In this document: piece after piece, positions 39,772 through 41,845 of the stretch
Layout: each line of letters begins with the position of its first letter
Position numbering within the stretch: position 1 is the first letter of the stretch
IMG/VR virus record: IMGVR_UViG_3300025030_000216
Coordinates: 1 to 41,845 of that record
Reading direction: 5' to 3' (one strand)
From: a virus
DNA: 41,845 nucleotides
Position numbers and translations under genes: made by a program
Notes under the pieces: model-generated
The model's database searches: none
What the model saw: only the letters and a program-made list of their open reading frames with translations
Told to the model about the DNA's origin: nothing

Positions 39772-40067
39772 TGGCCGTTTCATATCCGGTCAATATCAAA
39801 GACCCTGATGTTAGGCGTGGGTTTACCGGCATTGTAAACGAATTGAACCGGGATACGAACCCGATAGAGTTTACGGTTGCTGTTGCTGGAACCGAGGTAG
39901 CCGTTGAACACGGGCTTGATTACGTTCCCACGGGCGCGATACCGATATTTACTGAAGATACGACGGGGCAGGGGGTTATTTACCCTGGGACAACCGCATG
40001 GACAACCAAATACGTTTATCTGACCGCAACGGCAACGGGCGTTTACCACGTCCGAATTAGGAGGTGA
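39771..40067 (+). CDS. Small beta-rich virion-type protein
   Basis: 98 aa from ATG 39771 (TGATG overlap). VSYPVNIKDPDVRRGFTGI then a beta pattern (FTVAVAGTEVAVEHGLDYVP, VYLTATATGVYHVRIRR), like small domains in fibre or hub proteins. Its last codons encode AGGAGGTG, the next ribosome binding site. Confidence 0.65.
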   Translation: MAVSYPVNIKDPDVRRGFTGIVNELNRDTNPIEFTVAVAGTEVAVEHGLDYVPTGAIPIFTEDTTGQGVIYPGTTAWTTKYVYLTATATGVYHVRIRR

Positions 40068-40071
40068 TTTG

Positions 40072-41580
40072 ATGGCAAGCTGGTTTCGAGATTTAACCGA
40101 CACCCTTGGATTCACGAAAAAGAAGATTCCCGATTCTGCTTTGCCTCAGATTGACCCGTTGAAACGAGGCGCAGAAAACCTTTACGGGACATATGCAACT
40201 GACCAATTCAAGAAACTTCAGGAGTCCGGCGCGACGAATCCGGAGGGGTATTACAAGCTCCCGCGATACACCCCGACCCAGCCTATTTCCAGAGGGACAC
40301 CGGCAACGCGGCCAGAATCGGGACAATCAACGATTCCGGGAAGATTCATTCAACCGACACAACCGACGCAGATTTTACCGCCTGGTTACTATTTGCCGAG
40401 TCCAGTAGCACAACCAGGGATAGCATCGCAACCGGCAACACCTGCACCCGTTCAACCGGTTCAGCCTTCCGGCGGTTTGCCCCCTGGCGTTGTCCCTCCT
40501 GGATTCGCGCAAAACGGAGGAGGGATGATAACCAAGCGGGTATTACAGCCTTCCGGGGCTTATGCTACCGTGACGGTTCCAGCCGCTTCGGTTCCGGAAA
40601 CAACGAGTTTTTTCAATGCTCCTGCTCCGGTTCAGGCGGCACCACCACAGGCCCCGCCTACGGTTCCGACCCCTCCCCCGGCACCTCCTCGACCGGTAAC
40701 GCCTGACCAGGTCATTCCCCCGCAAGCCCCGACCATTGAAACCCCGAGTATTGAACCGTGGGTAATGGCTGTTCGCGATGCTCTGAAGGCGGCTCAAGCT
40801 GTATCGGTTCCAACTCAAACCGGTTATGATCCGGCGATGAAAGAGGCTGCTCTCGCTGCTCAAACTTCCGGGATTGCAGAGCAAAAAGCAGAAGCGTTGC
40901 AACAGGCGCGGGAAGTGCTTGGGAAGTCCGGCATTACTGAAAGCACGGTAGGAGCAAAAACGCTCGGCAAGGTTGGCGGGCAATATGACCGGACCATCAA
41001 CGAGATTCGGGCGGGCCTGGAAGCTCAAGACCTGGCGGCGCAACGGGAAGACCGTTATCGGAACCAGGAAGCGGCGTTACGGTCAGTGAATCAGATTGCC
41101 GGTCTTGCCGGTGAAGGTGCCGGGCTTACCGGTCAGGCGTATGATATCGCCCGCTCTGGCCGCGGTGAAGAAGCTGGCTTGCGGTCAGAGGTGAGGCAGG
41201 AAAGAACCTACGCCGACAGTGTGAATGACAAGGACTTTGAACGCTGGTTGATCCAAAACCAGATTGATACCTCTGCCCGTGGCGTTGACCGGGAAGAGGC
41301 GTGGAAGGTCTACAACGAACAGACCAGACAGGCCGAAAACGCGGCTGATACCACGAACAAGGCAAGCCTCTTCAATCTCGGCCAGACTCAGACGGAGGGG
41401 GAGCGGCGGCAGAAACAAGTGATGGATTTGTTAGAAATGATCCGGATGTTTGGCGCGGGAAACCAACTTACCCCCGAAAGCCAGATTGCTTCCCAAAAAT
41501 ACGCGGCTGAAACATCGGGACAACAGAACGCGCTTTCCAACACGCTTGGTACGATCACCAAGCTTTTCGGCATCTTCTGA
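40072..41580 (+). CDS. Internal virion/ejection protein, Pro-rich
   Basis: 502 aa from ATG 40072 with AGGAGGTGATTTG upstream. N-terminal ~35 residues are compact, then a Pro/Gln/Gly/Thr-rich linker (~70-215), and a long helical C-terminal half (~230-490) rich in Ala, Glu, Gln, Arg. This architecture and the gene order (after the hub, before the giant protein) suggest an ejected core protein. No lytic domain is visible. Confidence 0.65.
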   Translation: MASWFRDLTDTLGFTKKKIPDSALPQIDPLKRGAENLYGTYATDQFKKLQESGATNPEGYYKLPRYTPTQPISRGTPATRPESGQSTIPGRFIQPTQPTQILPPGYYLPSPVAQPGIASQPATPAPVQPVQPSGGLPPGVVPPGFAQNGGGMITKRVLQPSGAYATVTVPAASVPETTSFFNAPAPVQAAPPQAPPTVPTPPPAPPRPVTPDQVIPPQAPTIETPSIEPWVMAVRDALKAAQAVSVPTQTGYDPAMKEAALAAQTSGIAEQKAEALQQAREVLGKSGITESTVGAKTLGKVGGQYDRTINEIRAGLEAQDLAAQREDRYRNQEAALRSVNQIAGLAGEGAGLTGQAYDIARSGRGEEAGLRSEVRQERTYADSVNDKDFERWLIQNQIDTSARGVDREEAWKVYNEQTRQAENAADTTNKASLFNLGQTQTEGERRQKQVMDLLEMIRMFGAGNQLTPESQIASQKYAAETSGQQNALSNTLGTITKLFGIF

Positions 41581-41593
41581 AATAGGAGGCATC

Positions 41594-41845
41594 ATGGCAT
41601 ACGATCTGAAAAGTAGGTTTGACAAGATTTCTCCGGTTGCCTCCAACAAGACGGGGATACAGCTTGCGCTTGATTGGATACGGAAGGGAACCCCTGGGGG
41701 AACTCCCATGATAGCCCCTGAAAATGACGGGGAAAGCAAACCCCTTCAAAATGACCTGGGAACATCGCCGGGGTCAGAACCGAAGAAGGGGAGCGTTATT
41801 TCCCGGCTTGCCAAGGCCATTGGCCTCACCGCGCTTGCTGGTGGT
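41594..41845 (+). CDS. Internal/ejection protein, 5' part (continues at window start)
   Basis: 84 codons open to the window end, starting MAYDLKSRFDKISPVASNKT with AGGAGG before the ATG. Joined at the shared 8 bases (41838-41845 = 1-8), the frame continues to 734 for a 325-aa protein. Joining without the overlap would give a stop after a few codons. See the entry at 1-734. Confidence 0.7.
   Translation, partial: MAYDLKSRFDKISPVASNKTGIQLALDWIRKGTPGGTPMIAPENDGESKPLQNDLGTSPGSEPKKGSVISRLAKAIGLTALAGG

Noticed and set aside
1-41845. tRNA genes, integrase, attachment sites, insertion sequences
   Set aside because: None could be recognised by reading both strands; a tRNA scan would be needed to exclude a divergent tRNA.

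Overview
The window looks like one essentially complete genome of a tailed dsDNA phage, most likely a podovirus-type phage of a Gram-negative host. No integrase or other lysogeny gene was recognised. The two ends share 8 bases (41838-41845 = 1-8). Joining them across this overlap gives one unbroken 325-codon reading frame, so the molecule is probably circular or circularly permuted at about 41,837 bp. Host and environment cannot be named from the sequence. The Gram-negative suggestion rests on Sec-type signal peptides and is an inference.

Layout. (1) 30226-41845, continuing over the junction to 7606, plus strand: small and large terminase, portal, two zinc-ribbon proteins, scaffold, major capsid protein, a likely decoration protein, adaptor, a tail hub/stopper carrying a signal peptide, internal/ejection proteins, and a giant 2,290-residue polyvalent protein. 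(2) 7660-13028, plus strand: a cluster of exported, beta-rich, tail-fibre-like proteins with Sec signal peptides, interrupted by a lysis-like cassette (cysteine-peptidase-like protein, two holin candidates, DUF5675 protein). (3) 13029-24911, minus strand: a long early operon read leftwards. In order of transcription it holds an RHH protein, a Sak4-like ATPase, a DUF1351 protein, a DUF669/SSB-like protein, a RadD-like helicase, a small nuclease, a DUF5131 protein, a radical SAM enzyme, an internal strong promoter with a highly structured leader, an Imm-5-like protein with tandem repeats, and more than a dozen tightly overlapping small proteins, many rich in cysteine. It ends at a hairpin terminator. 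(4) 25030-29012, plus strand: RecB-like nuclease, primase-polymerase/helicase, a terminator and an iteron cluster that may be the replication origin, then an RHH protein and an HNH endonuclease. (5) 29049-30037, minus strand: five small genes under their own promoter.

How the parts fit. Early transcription appears to start from a divergent promoter pair in the 24912-25029 gap, using sigma70-like boxes with 17-bp spacers. The two arms supply a recombination/replication set: annealing ATPase, SSB-like protein, exonuclease, helicase and prim-pol. Late structural operons carry a different signature. A 16-bp box (GTGTGGTAAAAATACC) lies exactly 10 bp upstream of a -10-like hexamer in front of the terminase, the scaffold and the exported-protein operons.

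The most unusual points are: six phage proteins with apparent Sec signal peptides, including a virion hub protein; the structured leader at 18270-18386; the iteron field at 27984-28240; the paired radical SAM/DUF5131 genes around a 53-residue protein; and an internal duplication inside the giant polyvalent protein. Functional names are family-level judgements from motifs read by eye; no database search was run.
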